NCBI GenBank assembly: GCA_018340375.1
Contig: JAFFJZ010000013.1
Coordinates: forward strand, 3,760,501-3,824,500
Reading direction: 5' to 3'
DNA length: 64,000 nucleotides
Source of the DNA: Gonatopus flavifemur
Lineage: Eukaryota; Arthropoda; Insecta; Hymenoptera; Dryinidae
Part shown: positions 1 through 10,154 of the stretch, in pieces
How positions within the stretch are numbered: position 1 is the stretch's first letter
How the letters are laid out: every line of letters begins with the position of its first letter
Program-made: the position numbers and the translations under genes
Notes under the pieces: model-generated
What the model was told of the DNA's origin: nothing
The model's database searches: none
The model's input: the letters and a program-made list of their open reading frames with translations, nothing else

Positions 1-1309
1 GTCAGTAACGTTGATGCGGGCTCAGTCGCAGTGAACGATAGATGGTGCGTGGTTTCACCGGCTTCTCTTGTCCCGTCAACACCGGGTAAGGAGTAGTTTC
101 GCGGGGATGGTCAATTACCTTCGTCCAGTCGTACCCCCGTCAACACCGGGCGTACGAGTGTGGACGCGATAATTGTCAGGATCAGGATGCGGAAGCCGGG
201 TTCGAGTCGCAAGCGCGGGGGTCGTGGTCTTTGGTCAGCTCACGCTAGACACGGTAACCACTACCCTGGTGTTCCTAGCGACTTTTCAACAAAAGCTACT
301 ACGAACGACTGACTGGAGTCGTGTCGCGTCACGCCTTTTGAAGGCCTCGGAGTAGCGCGTGCAACTCCCCCTACTTGAATCTTCGAGAGCTCGACGTGCC
401 GCTACAATTCACCGCCTCCCGTGATCTGACCCCTGAGCATAGGCCACGATGTTTCTCAGAGGGCGCCCACTCTTAGGCTACGGTGCTCTACATCTTGCGC
501 GCCTCCACGTAGGCAATGGTGGTGATGAGGAGCCGGGTGTCAGGAGGTGGAAATGTGGCTTTCATGACAAGAAGGAGAGGAGAAAAAGAACAGAAAAGAG
601 GCTGCTCAGGGCTGACCTCGTTGACCCATACAAAAGGATAACGCCGTTTGATTAGTTTGCAGCGGAATGCTTGTGTTTGGACAGGGGGAAAGTCGGAGAA
701 TTGGGTACCCATTATTGACATATTTCATCACCAAAAAAATTATTCACATATTCATTTGATCACTCATTCATTTCTTATTTATCACCCATTACACGGTGCT
801 ACACTGAAAAGGCCCTTTTTGAATGACCTTGTGTAGGTTGTTGGTCTGGTCGAATACAACACGAGACCATGTTTGAAAAATTTTTTACACCCTCAAATTT
901 TCAAGTTATGGTCAAAAAACTGATTTTTGGTGATTTTGTACATTTGGAAATTTCTAACTCTGCCATTTTTTGGCCAATTGAAAAATTCCAAACGTTTTCT
1001 GAAAGGGGATCGTTGACACTTTTGATACATATATTTGGTTCTGAGTATTAAACAGAACTTAGAAAATTTGTCCTCAAGAAGTTGAAATTTTCACCTGTTT
1101 TTTTTCATTTTTTCTATCTCAAAAGCATTTTTTCGCGACTGTATTGCAGGAACCAATGGTTTATCATATATAGTATCAAAGTGTGTTCAATTCTGTGTGG
1201 GATGAGTCGTTTTTCATTGGAATCGATCAAGAATTGTCGGGGATATAGGACTTTTTCCAAAAAAGGAAATTTTGGTCCCATACGGAAATTGATGTGGAGT
1301 TTGATCATA
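1..1309. other. No gene recognised
   Basis: The first 440 bases are GC-rich and contain the phrase CGTCAACACCGGG twice, near 75 and 137, which suggests a decayed repeat. The rest is AT-rich with only short open frames that match nothing I know. It ends at the inverted repeat of the neighbouring DD41D element. Confidence 0.5.
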
Positions 1310-1524
1310 CAGGGTGTCCCATTTCAATCTGTCACCCAAAATATCTCGAAAACGAATAGATTCAGTAGGAAATGTTCCGGGAAAAGGATGTAAGAATCTG
1401 AGGGGGACATCCTATGGTGAACTTGGCTTCGACCTCAGATCCCACTTCCAAGGTCATTCTTGTATTCTGTCTAACATAATGCTCAACTCAAGTGTTTCTC
1501 ATTTTCCGGAAATTGCCGTCGGTT
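1310..1524 (+). repeat. Left inverted-repeat arm of DD41D element 1
   Basis: It pairs with 2816-3344. Relative to the right arm it lacks about 170 bases that contain the block with GAGCGCCATC; that block is also present in the arms of the intact copy at 56,504-58,536, so the left arm here carries a deletion. Confidence 0.75.
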
Positions 1525-1654
1525 GTGTTTTGTTTTGGTTTTGTTCTTGGAAATTGTTATTGTTTTGATTCACGTGTGAATACCTTAGGAATTTAGCATC
1601 CCCAAACCGCTCAGTTCTCTGTTATCATTTGGAGGAAACACATTTCTAAATATC

Positions 1655-2701
1655 ATGTCTGATTACGCGCCAAACGATATTGTTGACGTTTTGTTGTGTC
1701 TTAGTGAAGCGCGGGGGAATTATGTTGAAGCTGTAAGAACGTTTCAACGTCGCATTACGATCCGATTTCTTGAACAACGTGCTCGTCAAGGTCTCCTAAA
1801 ACGACAGTGGAACAAGAAAGTTTATGCGGATGACAATGATCCTGATGTGAGATCGCTGGCTGTGCTGGCATCAATTCATATTAATTCCCATATCAGTCTT
1901 CGGGATATTGAGGAACTGACCGGGATTCCTCGATCCACAGCTCAGCGTATCTTGAAATCGTTGGATTATCATCCGTACCATATCACTTTGGTGCAATCTC
2001 TAACAGCTGAGGATTTCATGACAGGATTGAACTCCTGCACGTGGGCCCAACGGAGAATTGAAGAAGATCCTACTTTCTCTCATCACGTTATGTTCTCTGA
2101 TGAGGCAATATTTCACAATTTTGGAATTCTCAATAGGCACAATTGCCATTATTGGAGTGCTCAGAATCTTCACTGGGTCCGTGAAATTAATCATCAACAC
2201 CGTTGGAGTGTGAACGTTTGGTGCGGAATTGTAGATTCCAGGATCATAGGGCCGTATTTTTTCGAAGGAAACCTGACTGGCGCGAAGTATCTCCGTTTTT
2301 TGCATTTTGAACTCCCTGCTCTTATGGCAGACGTGAGTCTTGACGCGAGATCAAGGATGTGGTTCCAAAAGAATGGAGCACCTTCTCATTACATGCGAAT
2401 TGTTCGAAAATTTCTGGACGCGAAGTTTCCCAGAAGGTGGATTGGCCGTGGATGACCTTTGCGATGGCCACCTAGGTCGCCAGATCTGACGTCGCCTGAT
2501 TTTTTCTTGTCGGGTCACATAAAAAATGTTGTATTCCGTGTACCTCCAACAACACGCGATGACATGAAAGATCCAATAAGAAGAGCATGCACAGCAACAA
2601 CACCCGCTACGTTGCAAGCAACTGTAGAAAACTTTCATAAAAGAATTGCGCTTTGTCAAAGGCAAAACGGCGCTCATTTTGAACATCTTTTGGATGCCTA
2701 A
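1655..2701 (+). pseudogene. Tc1/mariner DD41D transposase, broken
   Basis: This encoded a cut-and-paste transposase: an N-terminal paired helix-turn-helix region (about residues 1-110, including a block like REIEELTGIPRSTAQRIL) and a DDE catalytic domain. The ATG at 1655 opens 266 codons. An in-frame TGA at 2453-2455 separates the last 80 codons, which continue in the same frame. The first catalytic aspartate is visible in MFSDEA and the third in SPDLTSPDFF. The second, normally HDG, reads KNG here, so an essential acid is lost. Spacing from that position to the last aspartate is 41 residues, the DD41D signature. The protein aligns along its length with the intact copy at 56,933-58,024. Stop plus active-site loss make it inactive. 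Confidence 0.85.
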
Positions 2702-2872
2702 TGCGTCCCCGAAGATACACCTCCAGTTCAGACAATCGGCCCTTTTTAGGGCCACAATGATGTGTGAAGTCCGATCACGCAACCTCCTCGTGGTGCGCAT
2801 TGGGGACCGCTGATGCCGACGGCAATTTCCGGAAGATGAGAAACAATCAAGAGTTGAGCATTATGTTAGACA

Positions 2873-3019
2873 CAGCGTTGCCAGTATTCCCTAGAAAAAT
2901 CTTCAGCATCTGATGATTGATCATTTCTTGTACAACCGGCCAATCATATTCCCAATTTGGAAAGAAATGACCAATGCCAAAAAATCTCAAGATTTTTCTA
3001 GGGAATACTGGCATCACTG
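2873..3019. mobile_element. hAT-type MITE inserted in DD41D element 1
   Basis: A 147-bp element with inverted ends of about 30 bp: CAGCGTTGCCAGTATTCCC on the left and the complement of CAGTGATGCCAGTATTCCC on the right. It is flanked by a perfect 8-bp duplication GTTAGACA at 2865-2872 and 3020-3027. An 8-bp duplication and ends of the CAGNG type are hallmarks of the hAT superfamily. No coding capacity, so it was moved by a transposase made elsewhere. Confidence 0.85.
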
Positions 3020-3184
3020 GTTAGACAGAATACAATCCGAAGGTTTGAGAATTGTCATTTTTTCATCAATTAGAGCGCCATCTATGGGGATTCCGAAAAA
3101 ACGTTTGACACAAAAGTTCCTCGGTTTTTAGCGTAGAATCTAAACCGATAGTAAAAAATAGGGGATTCCATTTAAAAAACATGG

Positions 3185-3344
3185 GTTGACCTCAGAATGA
3201 CCTTGGAAGTGGGATCTGAGGTCAAAGCCAAGTTCACCATCGGATGTCCCCCTCAGATTCTTACGTCTTCTTCCCGGAACATTTTCTTCTGAATCTATTT
3301 GTTTTCAAGATATTCTAAGTGACAGATTGAAATGGGACACCCTG
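3185..3344 (-). repeat. Outer right inverted-repeat arm of DD41D element 1
   Basis: Mirror of 1310-1463. The shared block with GACCTCAG, CCAAGGTCATTC and CAGATTGAAATGGGACACCCTG is nearly intact. The arm ends at 3344. Confidence 0.8.
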
Positions 3345-3559
3345 CATATATTCTATGGAACATATGGCATAATTTGGTACCGGAAATGATGTTTTATCAT
3401 GAGATATGGTATTCTATGATATAAAATCCCACAAGGATTCATTAAGAACGTGTACATATATAAGTTTACGTGATATGTTCAGTTGAATTTTCACCATGGT
3501 TAAGAATGTTTACTCGATCTTCTATCGAGTGGTCCGTCAATGTTCGGACTTCAACGTCT

Positions 3560-3590
3560 CACAGTGGGGCCAAATGCCAAAAAGCTGGAC
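3560..3590 (+). repeat. Left terminal inverted repeat of Transib 1
   Basis: The first 29 bases match the right end (9189-9217) perfectly. After CACAGTG come 22 bases and then ACAAAATTA, an A-rich block where a recombination-signal nonamer would sit. At the right end the equivalent block is CCAAAACCC. Confidence 0.9.
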
Positions 3591-3654
3591 AAAATTATAA
3601 GGGGCTCTCAAATTCGCTTGCGACTTCGTACTCGGGAAGTTTATTGGGTCACTG

Positions 3655-4545
3655 ATGACGAATCCGTTGTCAGAATTTCAAAATTCAAAATGGCGGATCC
3701 AATATGGCGGACGAAAATTGAAAGAAACCATCGGATTTTCTCCAAACTTGATGATCAGGAGTTTTTGGCGTCGCTGATTACGAATCTGCTGTTTGAGTTC
3801 CAAAATTCAAAATAGCGAATCCAATATGGCGGATGAAAATTTTAAAAATCATCGGATTTTCCTCAAATTGGGTACCTAACGGTTTTTGGGGTCGCTGATT
3901 ACGGATCCGTTGTTCTCATTTCGGAATTCAAATGGCGGATCCAATATGGAGGACGAAAATTGGAAGTAATCATCGGATTTTTTTCAAATTTGGTGATCAG
4001 GGGTTTTCGGGGTCACTGATCACGAATCCGCTGTCTGAGTTCCCAAATTCAGAATGGCGAATCCAATATGGCGGACGAAAATTGAAAAAAAAATCGGATT
4101 CTCTTCAAATTGGGTACCCAGAGATTTTTGAGGTCGCTGATTACAAATCCGTTGTCTGCATTTCGAAATTCAAAATGGCGGATCCAATATGGTGGAATAA
4201 AATCGAGAAGATCATCGGATTTTCTTCAAACTCGGCATCCAGGAGTTTTTGGGGTCACCAATTACGAATCCGTTGTCAAAATTTTGAAATTCAGAATGGC
4301 GGATCCAATATGGTGGACAAAAATTAAGAAAATCATCGCATTTTCTTCAAACTCGGTACTCAGGGGTGTCTGTGGTCGCTGATTACGAATCCACGGCCTG
4401 GAATTCAAAATTCAGAATAACGGACCCAATATAGCGGACGAAAATTGTGAAAATCATCGGATTCCCTTGAAACTCGGTACCCAGGGGTTTTCGGGATCGC
4501 TGATCACGAATCCGTTGTCAGAATTCCGAAATTCAGGATGGCAGA
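3655..4545 (+). repeat. Subterminal tandem array (about 121-bp unit), left of Transib 1
   Basis: About seven degenerate copies of a unit built as GCTGATTACGAATCCG ... AAATTCAAAATGGCGGATCC ... AATATGGCGGACGAAAATTG ... ATCGGATTTTC. Successive copies of the GGCGGATCCAATATGGCGG core begin near 3692, 3814, 3934 and 4056. Each unit holds two ATGGCGG motifs. Open frames in it are by-products of the repetition, not genes. Confidence 0.9.
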
Positions 4546-4792
4546 TGCCAAAAATCAAAACTTCATTCATAACTTCATATTAAACAAGAACTAAACGGCC
4601 CATTTTGTTGTTCCTATTATGATCATTATTATTATTATTTCCAACATTGAATCATTATTAATATAATTATCGAATGATATTAACACACCAAATGTGTTAA
4701 ATCGAAAGATATATACATTCACAATATATACAATAATATAAAAAACTGGAATCGTAATGGTTTTTACTTTTGCCACACTTTTTTTACTCAGA

Positions 4793-7291
4793 TCAGTCTT
4801 CTTCTTCACTCTCAGAGGAAGATAATGGGAAAGTCACGTTGTCTTTATCAAGTATATCCGGAGTTTTGATCAGGCTCAACACGTCTCTGTGGAGAAACTT
4901 TAGTTTTTTCTTGGGCAACTGTCTTTTACTCGATAACATTGGATCAGAACTCAAAAGGAACCATTGAAAAATGTCTTCATTCGTTTTTTCTCTACTGCAT
5001 TTCCTGGAGTGATGCTCTCGGTACCTTTGGGAATGAATGTTGTTAAGATATTTGAATAATTATGTATTCATAGACACCGTTAAAGCTTTTGATCTCAACA
5101 TGACAAGCAAAATCAAGGAAAAACAAAAAGCAGCTGCACTTTGGGGTCATCAGTATGAAGTTTTGAATGAATCCTCTAATTCATAAGTTTACTCGATTCT
5201 CAAAATTGTTCTCTAGTCTATGAATTTATGTTTCCAGAGGATGAACAATGTGGCTTATTAATAAAGAAAAGTATATGAATATTCATAATTCCCCGAATTC
5301 CTTACCAGAACAAAACAATCTTCGCGAACATATATTCTCGTGGTTACCATAAATATATAGTTTGCCTAGTAGTCAAAAACGTATTGTGCAATGTATCAAA
5401 CTGATTGCAGTACTTGAGAAGTCAAATTTTCCCCTTCAAAGTGTCGAGTCCACTGTGACAAATATAGACTATTATTGAGTGATATACATCATTTTCACCT
5501 TTTGAAATCTTTGTTACGAGCCTCTTGTGCTTCCTCAGTCAATTGGCCAATAGGTAGAAGAGCAGATGCAATGATTTCAGGTCCGTGGATCAAAAACTTG
5601 TGCATCGTAGGTGACATTGGGTACCACGGATATTTTGTCGCGTAGTAGCGTGCCATGTCTAAAGCGTAACTCCGAAACTTCTCAACGTCTATTTCATGGC
5701 CACTTGAAACGGTAGCTAATACTACATGAAGTCGTTGTATTAGGTTGACATCCACCCCTGTGATTTCGGCAGACACTTCGGGTTGTGCGAAAAATCGCCT
5801 AGCGGTATTCCCATCATTTGAGTTCCCAAACCCTGGCTCAGGAATATCGACAATGAGGCCACATTTTTCTTTAAAACTTTTCTGTACAACCTTTTTTCGT
5901 TCTTCCACCAAAGCTTTATCTTGTTTTCGTGCTTGCCACTTCTGAATAGGTGGCTTATGAGACAAATGCAGGAGGCCCTCAATGAATCGTATCCAGCCGT
6001 GTGGACAAGACAAACCAAACTGGAGGTTTTCGGTTTTGACCGGCCTGGATACTATATCATCAATTTTGTTGAATTCCTTAGATGTGGCACCACATATACA
6101 GCACTTCTGGGTATAGGTTGTCTCAGTTATGGCATTGCATACCTTCCCGTCCACCATAGAAAAAATCATCTCATCTTTCACTGAAACATGTTTTCCATCA
6201 GTTCTGAAAGGAGTAGCCCTCAGATTTTCTATTTCATTATCAACCCGTAGCTTCTCTGCAACCGGAACTTCAGTTGATTCTTTCACAAACTCTATTTTGA
6301 TTGGCCCACAAAATCTGGTTGATGATGGCCTTGGATTCTGCCAAATTATTTTTGAATTGCAGTGTAGGCGGAGAGGCACAAGCGAAGTAATGAACACAGC
6401 GGAATCACTAGCTTCCGAACTTTGATATGCTTGTTTGTATGAGGAGTGGCCAGAGCTCCCATCAAACCCCCATTTGGAAATAAGTACCGAGTTTTGTAAC
6501 TCTTCATCAGATAAAGTTGACAAAACCGAATTCTGTAGCTTTAAAATACATGTAGCTGTGTGATCAAGAAGTGCTTGTAGTTGCACAACAGCGCAGGTTT
6601 CTGTTATTTGAATAAATTCCTTGTCAGGGAAACACATGCGTTTGGCCAGTTGAATTTTTTTATAAGGTGGAAATTTCTGCGGATCAGCTTCACGCAATAA
6701 GCAGTACTGAGGTTTTGAGAGCTCGGCATCTACTAGGAGAGCTAGAGCATCTTCATCATTCAACATCTTTGGCTCATTTCGCTTGAAAGTTTGATAACCT
6801 TTCATATACATTTTGGCAAGCTCAGGATCAGAAGATGTAACATCCTTTACAATTTTTGCGGCTTCGATCTGTCCAGACGCTCTCAAACACATTTGTGTGG
6901 CGTAAGACAGCTCTGAGATAGGAGTATTTACTCTGATATTCTCCGTTTTCCTACGTCTCGGTCTTTCTGAACATTCGTTGAATTCAACAAGGGGTCTTCC
7001 CACTTGCGTGTGAACAGTGACAGAATGGGGATTCCTGAAAGTACAAAACACTACCTCTTGTTTTAACCATTGTTCATTATTTTTAAGAAATCGTCCTCCG
7101 GTCCTTTAAGAAGATTCCCATCTCTTTTCAAATACACATTTGAAAGTAGATAAAAGGTTAGAGATCTCTGTAGTTTTGTTATCCGGGCAACACGTTATCT
7201 CGATGATTTTTCCTTGAAGGAAAGTGAACTTTTCATCCAACGTAGGTAGAGGACTGCTCCTTAAAATATTGTACATCTCTCTCCGAGTCAT
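4793..7291 (-). pseudogene. Transib transposase (RAG1-like), two exons, one stop
   Basis: A RAG1-core-like transposase. Catalytic acids are visible in WGFDGSSGHSSYKQ, in SMVDGKVCN and in EEAQEARNK, with a Cys pair CCICG after the second and the family block GNSNDGNTARRFF. The main frame runs 7051-5495. Upstream codons back to an ATG at 7291 are in the same frame, interrupted by one TAA at 7106-7108. The frame appears to end right after EARNKDFKR, but the bases there form a splice donor (AAAAG|GTGAAA, exon end 5499). Minus-strand sequence from 5024 to a stop at 4793-4795 supplies the missing tail: HHSRKCSRE, SSDPML and an acidic end. I infer an intron at 5498-5025 with GT-AG borders. The stop makes the copy probably dead unless translation starts downstream of it. 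It aligns with the transposase at 39,515. Confidence 0.85.
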
Positions 7292-8150
7292 AGATATTGA
7301 ATCATCTTAGAAATCTACAAACGTTGTAGAATTCGATAAAATTCGCTACAGAAACCCCATGTGTTTCTAAAAATTTTCCTAACTTTCTTGGGTTGGATTC
7401 AACCCTCTTAAGCTAATTTTTTTCGCAGTCAACTGTTCAAATTAAACTACTAAGAAAATATAGGTTGTTGAAACACTCACCTATGGCAGCGGAATCCATC
7501 TCATTTGGAATTGTATGTTAACATTGAATGATTTTAAAAAACGAAAAATATTCACCAAGCTCCAAACTTGCACGCGGAAAAAAGTTTACGGTAACGATTA
7601 CTAGCAAGAGTAAGAATTCGGTGACAGCTATTGCACAATTGTGATAAGCACCATTTGAAATCAGACCGATTACAACCAACTATTTACGTTGCCATGGAAA
7701 CGATAGGTCAACATAAAAACGATCACCAAATCGCGAGTCATGATTCAGTTCACGAAAAGAAAAGGGATATCAATACTTGAATAACATTTATAAACATTTA
7801 GGAAAATGACGGTCACTTTAGGGAAAAAGAGCATCGCTGAAGAATGTTGGCAGTGAAGTTACCAAAAATTCGTAGTAATAATACTAAATGTTGGTAGTTT
7901 TATTGTCATTTCCCATAGTGAATTCATCAACTCATAGTAAATTCACTACGGATATTCTCCAGCAATACTGTTTTTCTCTCAATGGTCCATCATCTTCCTA
8001 AATATCAATGATTCTTGGCCTTTGTGTACCCTAAGCCCGCGATGAGAAGGAAACCGAATGGTAATCAATCTCATACAGTTTTCCTCGTGCAGCAAATGTA
8101 CACTGGAAATAAAACACATACTAACGTTGAGATAAAATTCAAAGCGAATC
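7292..8150. other. Non-coding interior of Transib 1
   Basis: AT-rich sequence upstream of the minus-strand transposase. It should contain its promoter, but I see no convincing TATA box or other signal. Confidence 0.5.
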
Positions 8151-8159
8151 TACCGAATT

Positions 8160-8640
8160 CTGAGTTTTGTGTCCACCATATTAGATACGCTATCTTTGAT
8201 TCTTGGAATTCGACAACTGATTCGTAATCAATGACCCCACAAACCCTGGATACCGAGTTTGAAGGAAATCTGATGATTTTTTGAATTTTTTCATGCCAAA
8301 CTGGATCCGCCATTCTGAATTCCGGAATTCAGACACCGGATTCGGAATCAGCGACCTTAAAAACCTCAGGGTACCGAGTTTGAAGGCAATCCGATGATTT
8401 TTTCAATTTTCATCCACCATATTGGATCCGCCATTTTGAAATTTGAAATTCAAACAACGGATTCGTAATCAGCGACCTCAGAAACCCCTGGGTAACGAAT
8501 TTGAAGAAAATCCGATGATTTCTCTCAATTTTCGTCCGCCATATTGTATCCGCCATTTTGAATTCCGAAATGAAGACAACGGATTCATAATCAGTGACCC
8601 CACAAACTTCTGCATATCAAGTTTCAGACGGATCTAAGGA
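8160..8640 (-). repeat. Subterminal tandem array, right of Transib 1
   Basis: About four copies of the same unit of about 121 bp as at 3655-4545, but reversed: TCCGCCATTTTGAAATT ... GATTCGTAATCAGCGACC. The opposite orientation means each array reads the same way from its own end of the element. Confidence 0.88.
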
Positions 8641-9188
8641 CTCCTCATCACTCCGTCTAATTTTTTGTGATTTCCTGCACAAAAACATGGCGGAATTGCT
8701 TAGGGGCAGACATGGGCAGCCGTTTTTTTTTCTGATGTTCAAGTAAGAGTACCATCTACCACCTCCAATAAGTGAAACGACGTAATTTTGCGTAATCCTC
8801 TACTATTCCTTCAAAAATCAAACACATTTTCTCATTTATAGATATAGAAATTACATCCAATCATTGCTCTGTCAGTATTCTCCACTCATCAAATTGATAT
8901 TCTCCTAATTTTTAGTGTATTCTACATAGTTTCAGTAATAGACTTCAATTTGAAAAAGTTAAATCGGTTCATTTTCCGAGACACAGCGTCTTTTTGAACA
9001 TGCTCGTTATCTTACTGTCTCTCAATCACGCGGATTATACTTCAAGGAGGGTATTTTGCAACTGGTACACAAGGGCAGGGGGAGGGGATCAGATCTTCTC
9101 ATATCAGAATTCCAATACTTGGGACATCACCTTACTCATCCCAAGGGTCAAACATCCCCAACTACAAACTTCATTTTTGGGGTTTTGG

Positions 9189-9217
9189 CCAGCTTTTTGG
9201 CATTTGGCCCCACTGTG
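9189..9217 (-). repeat. Right terminal inverted repeat of Transib 1
   Basis: Complement of the left end, ending CCCCACTGTG at 9217, followed by the CGTCT duplication. Confidence 0.9.
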
Positions 9218-9222
9218 CGTCT

Positions 9223-9632
9223 TCTCCCTCTCTATCGATACTTTTTCCAGGTTTGAAGAGCCACGCGCTTCCATACCTTCCTAGCAAGTGACAAACGAAA
9301 ATGATTTTTGCCCGGATTCCGAAGGCCCTACCTTGCTGGGAAACCAGTAACTACCAGGAATTTCGCACCGTCGATGGACTTTTAGTGGAGTTTTCATGAC
9401 ACATGTGTATGTATCAGACATCAAATGGAGATGATGAGAGTAGCTCATGCTTCATTTCCCATGGACTATCGGATTGGGAAGATATTCCAGGGAGTTCAAT
9501 TACCATGAATATTTTGAAACTTTTCAGAGTGAGAGAAGACCCATCAAATATGAAAATGATCAGTGGAGAGTCATTCTTCGTCATTAGGGTGATAAAAAAA
9601 CGTCTGTTAACTCAGTGAGAGGAAACATGCCC
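9223..9632. other. No gene recognised
   Basis: Only short open frames without known motifs lie between Transib 1 and the dispersed repeat. Confidence 0.5.
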
Positions 9633-10154
9633 AGACAGCACACAAGTCTCTCTTGAGTTTGCAGAGAATCCAGAGTAAAGAATACCTATGGAACTCATTT
9701 CTATGAATTCATGGAGTGATCTGAATGAACACATAGAGTATCAAGAGAATTCTTGAAGAGTTCTTGATGGATACATGTGGGAGTTTTTGGAATACACATA
9801 GAAAATGCAAATACCATGGACTTCGATCAATGAAAATTCAATCACAGTCTTCCTGGATTTGTAAACGTCTTCGGATGAAAGTAATGTCCGAGATACAATC
9901 AGTAGTATAGTTTGTCTTATAAATTGATTGAATGGGTGCGTGTACGAATTTTTGAGAGTGCTCAATAAAATGAAGTGAATCATGCAATGTAATAATTGGT
10001 TGGTGATTCATTTCGATGCAAGAAACACATAATATGTGAGAGTGAATGCCATGTCGAATGATTTCAAGGTTGAAGTTCTGTATACAATGAAATGATGTAA
10101 CTTTAAAAAAGAGAAGTGTGTGAAAATCCGTGAATTGAGCGGCCGGATGCAACA
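9633..10154 (+). repeat. Dispersed repeat, copy A
   Basis: Shares long blocks with 34,606-35,226 in the same orientation: ACAGCACACAAGTC, AGAATACCTATGGAA, TTTCTATGAATTCATG, GTGCGTGTACGA, TCATGCAATGTAATAAT, CACATAATATGTGAGA and GATGTAACTTTAAA. I see no terminal repeats and no reading frame conserved between copies, so the class is unknown. Copy A lacks about 90 bases present in copy B. Confidence 0.75.

Larger units (their letters stand above)
1310..3344 (+). mobile_element. Tc1/mariner element, DD41D type, inactive
   Basis: The ends are mirror images: CAGGGTGTCCCATTTCAATC starts at 1310 and its complement ends at 3344. A TA lies just left, as expected for Tc1/mariner; on the right the expected TA has changed. 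The arms continue inward with conserved blocks, for example 1389-1463 against 3185-3265 and 1469-1524 against 2816-2871. The right arm is longer because a MITE has inserted and because about 170 bases present there are missing on the left. A broken transposase lies between the arms. Inner parts of the arms resemble those of the elements at 27,367 and 56,504, so all three belong to one lineage. Confidence 0.85.
3560..9217 (-). mobile_element. Transib element 1
   Basis: A complete 5.66-kb Transib DNA transposon. The left end CACAGTGGGGCCAAATGCC starts at 3560 and the exact complement ends at 9217. Both sides carry the 5-bp target duplication CGTCT (3555-3559 and 9218-9222). The transposase is on the minus strand in the middle. 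Arrays of a repeat of about 121 bp lie just inside each end, in mirror orientation. The end heptamer CACAGTG equals the heptamer of vertebrate V(D)J recombination signals, in line with the known descent of RAG1 from Transib-like transposases. Confidence 0.93.

Noticed and set aside
3932..4382. Overlapping open frames of 131 and 90 codons across the Transib array
   Set aside because: Their peptides repeat with the DNA unit and shift frame from copy to copy, so they are by-products of the satellite.
3655..4545. Regular repeats resembling a CRISPR array
   Set aside because: Units of about 121 bp are tandem with no unique spacers, there are no cas genes, and the arrays sit inside transposon ends of a eukaryote.
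3560..9217. An antigen-receptor (V, D or J) locus suggested by CACAGTG heptamers
   Set aside because: The heptamers are the two ends of one Transib element with matching target duplications; there are no immunoglobulin-type segments.
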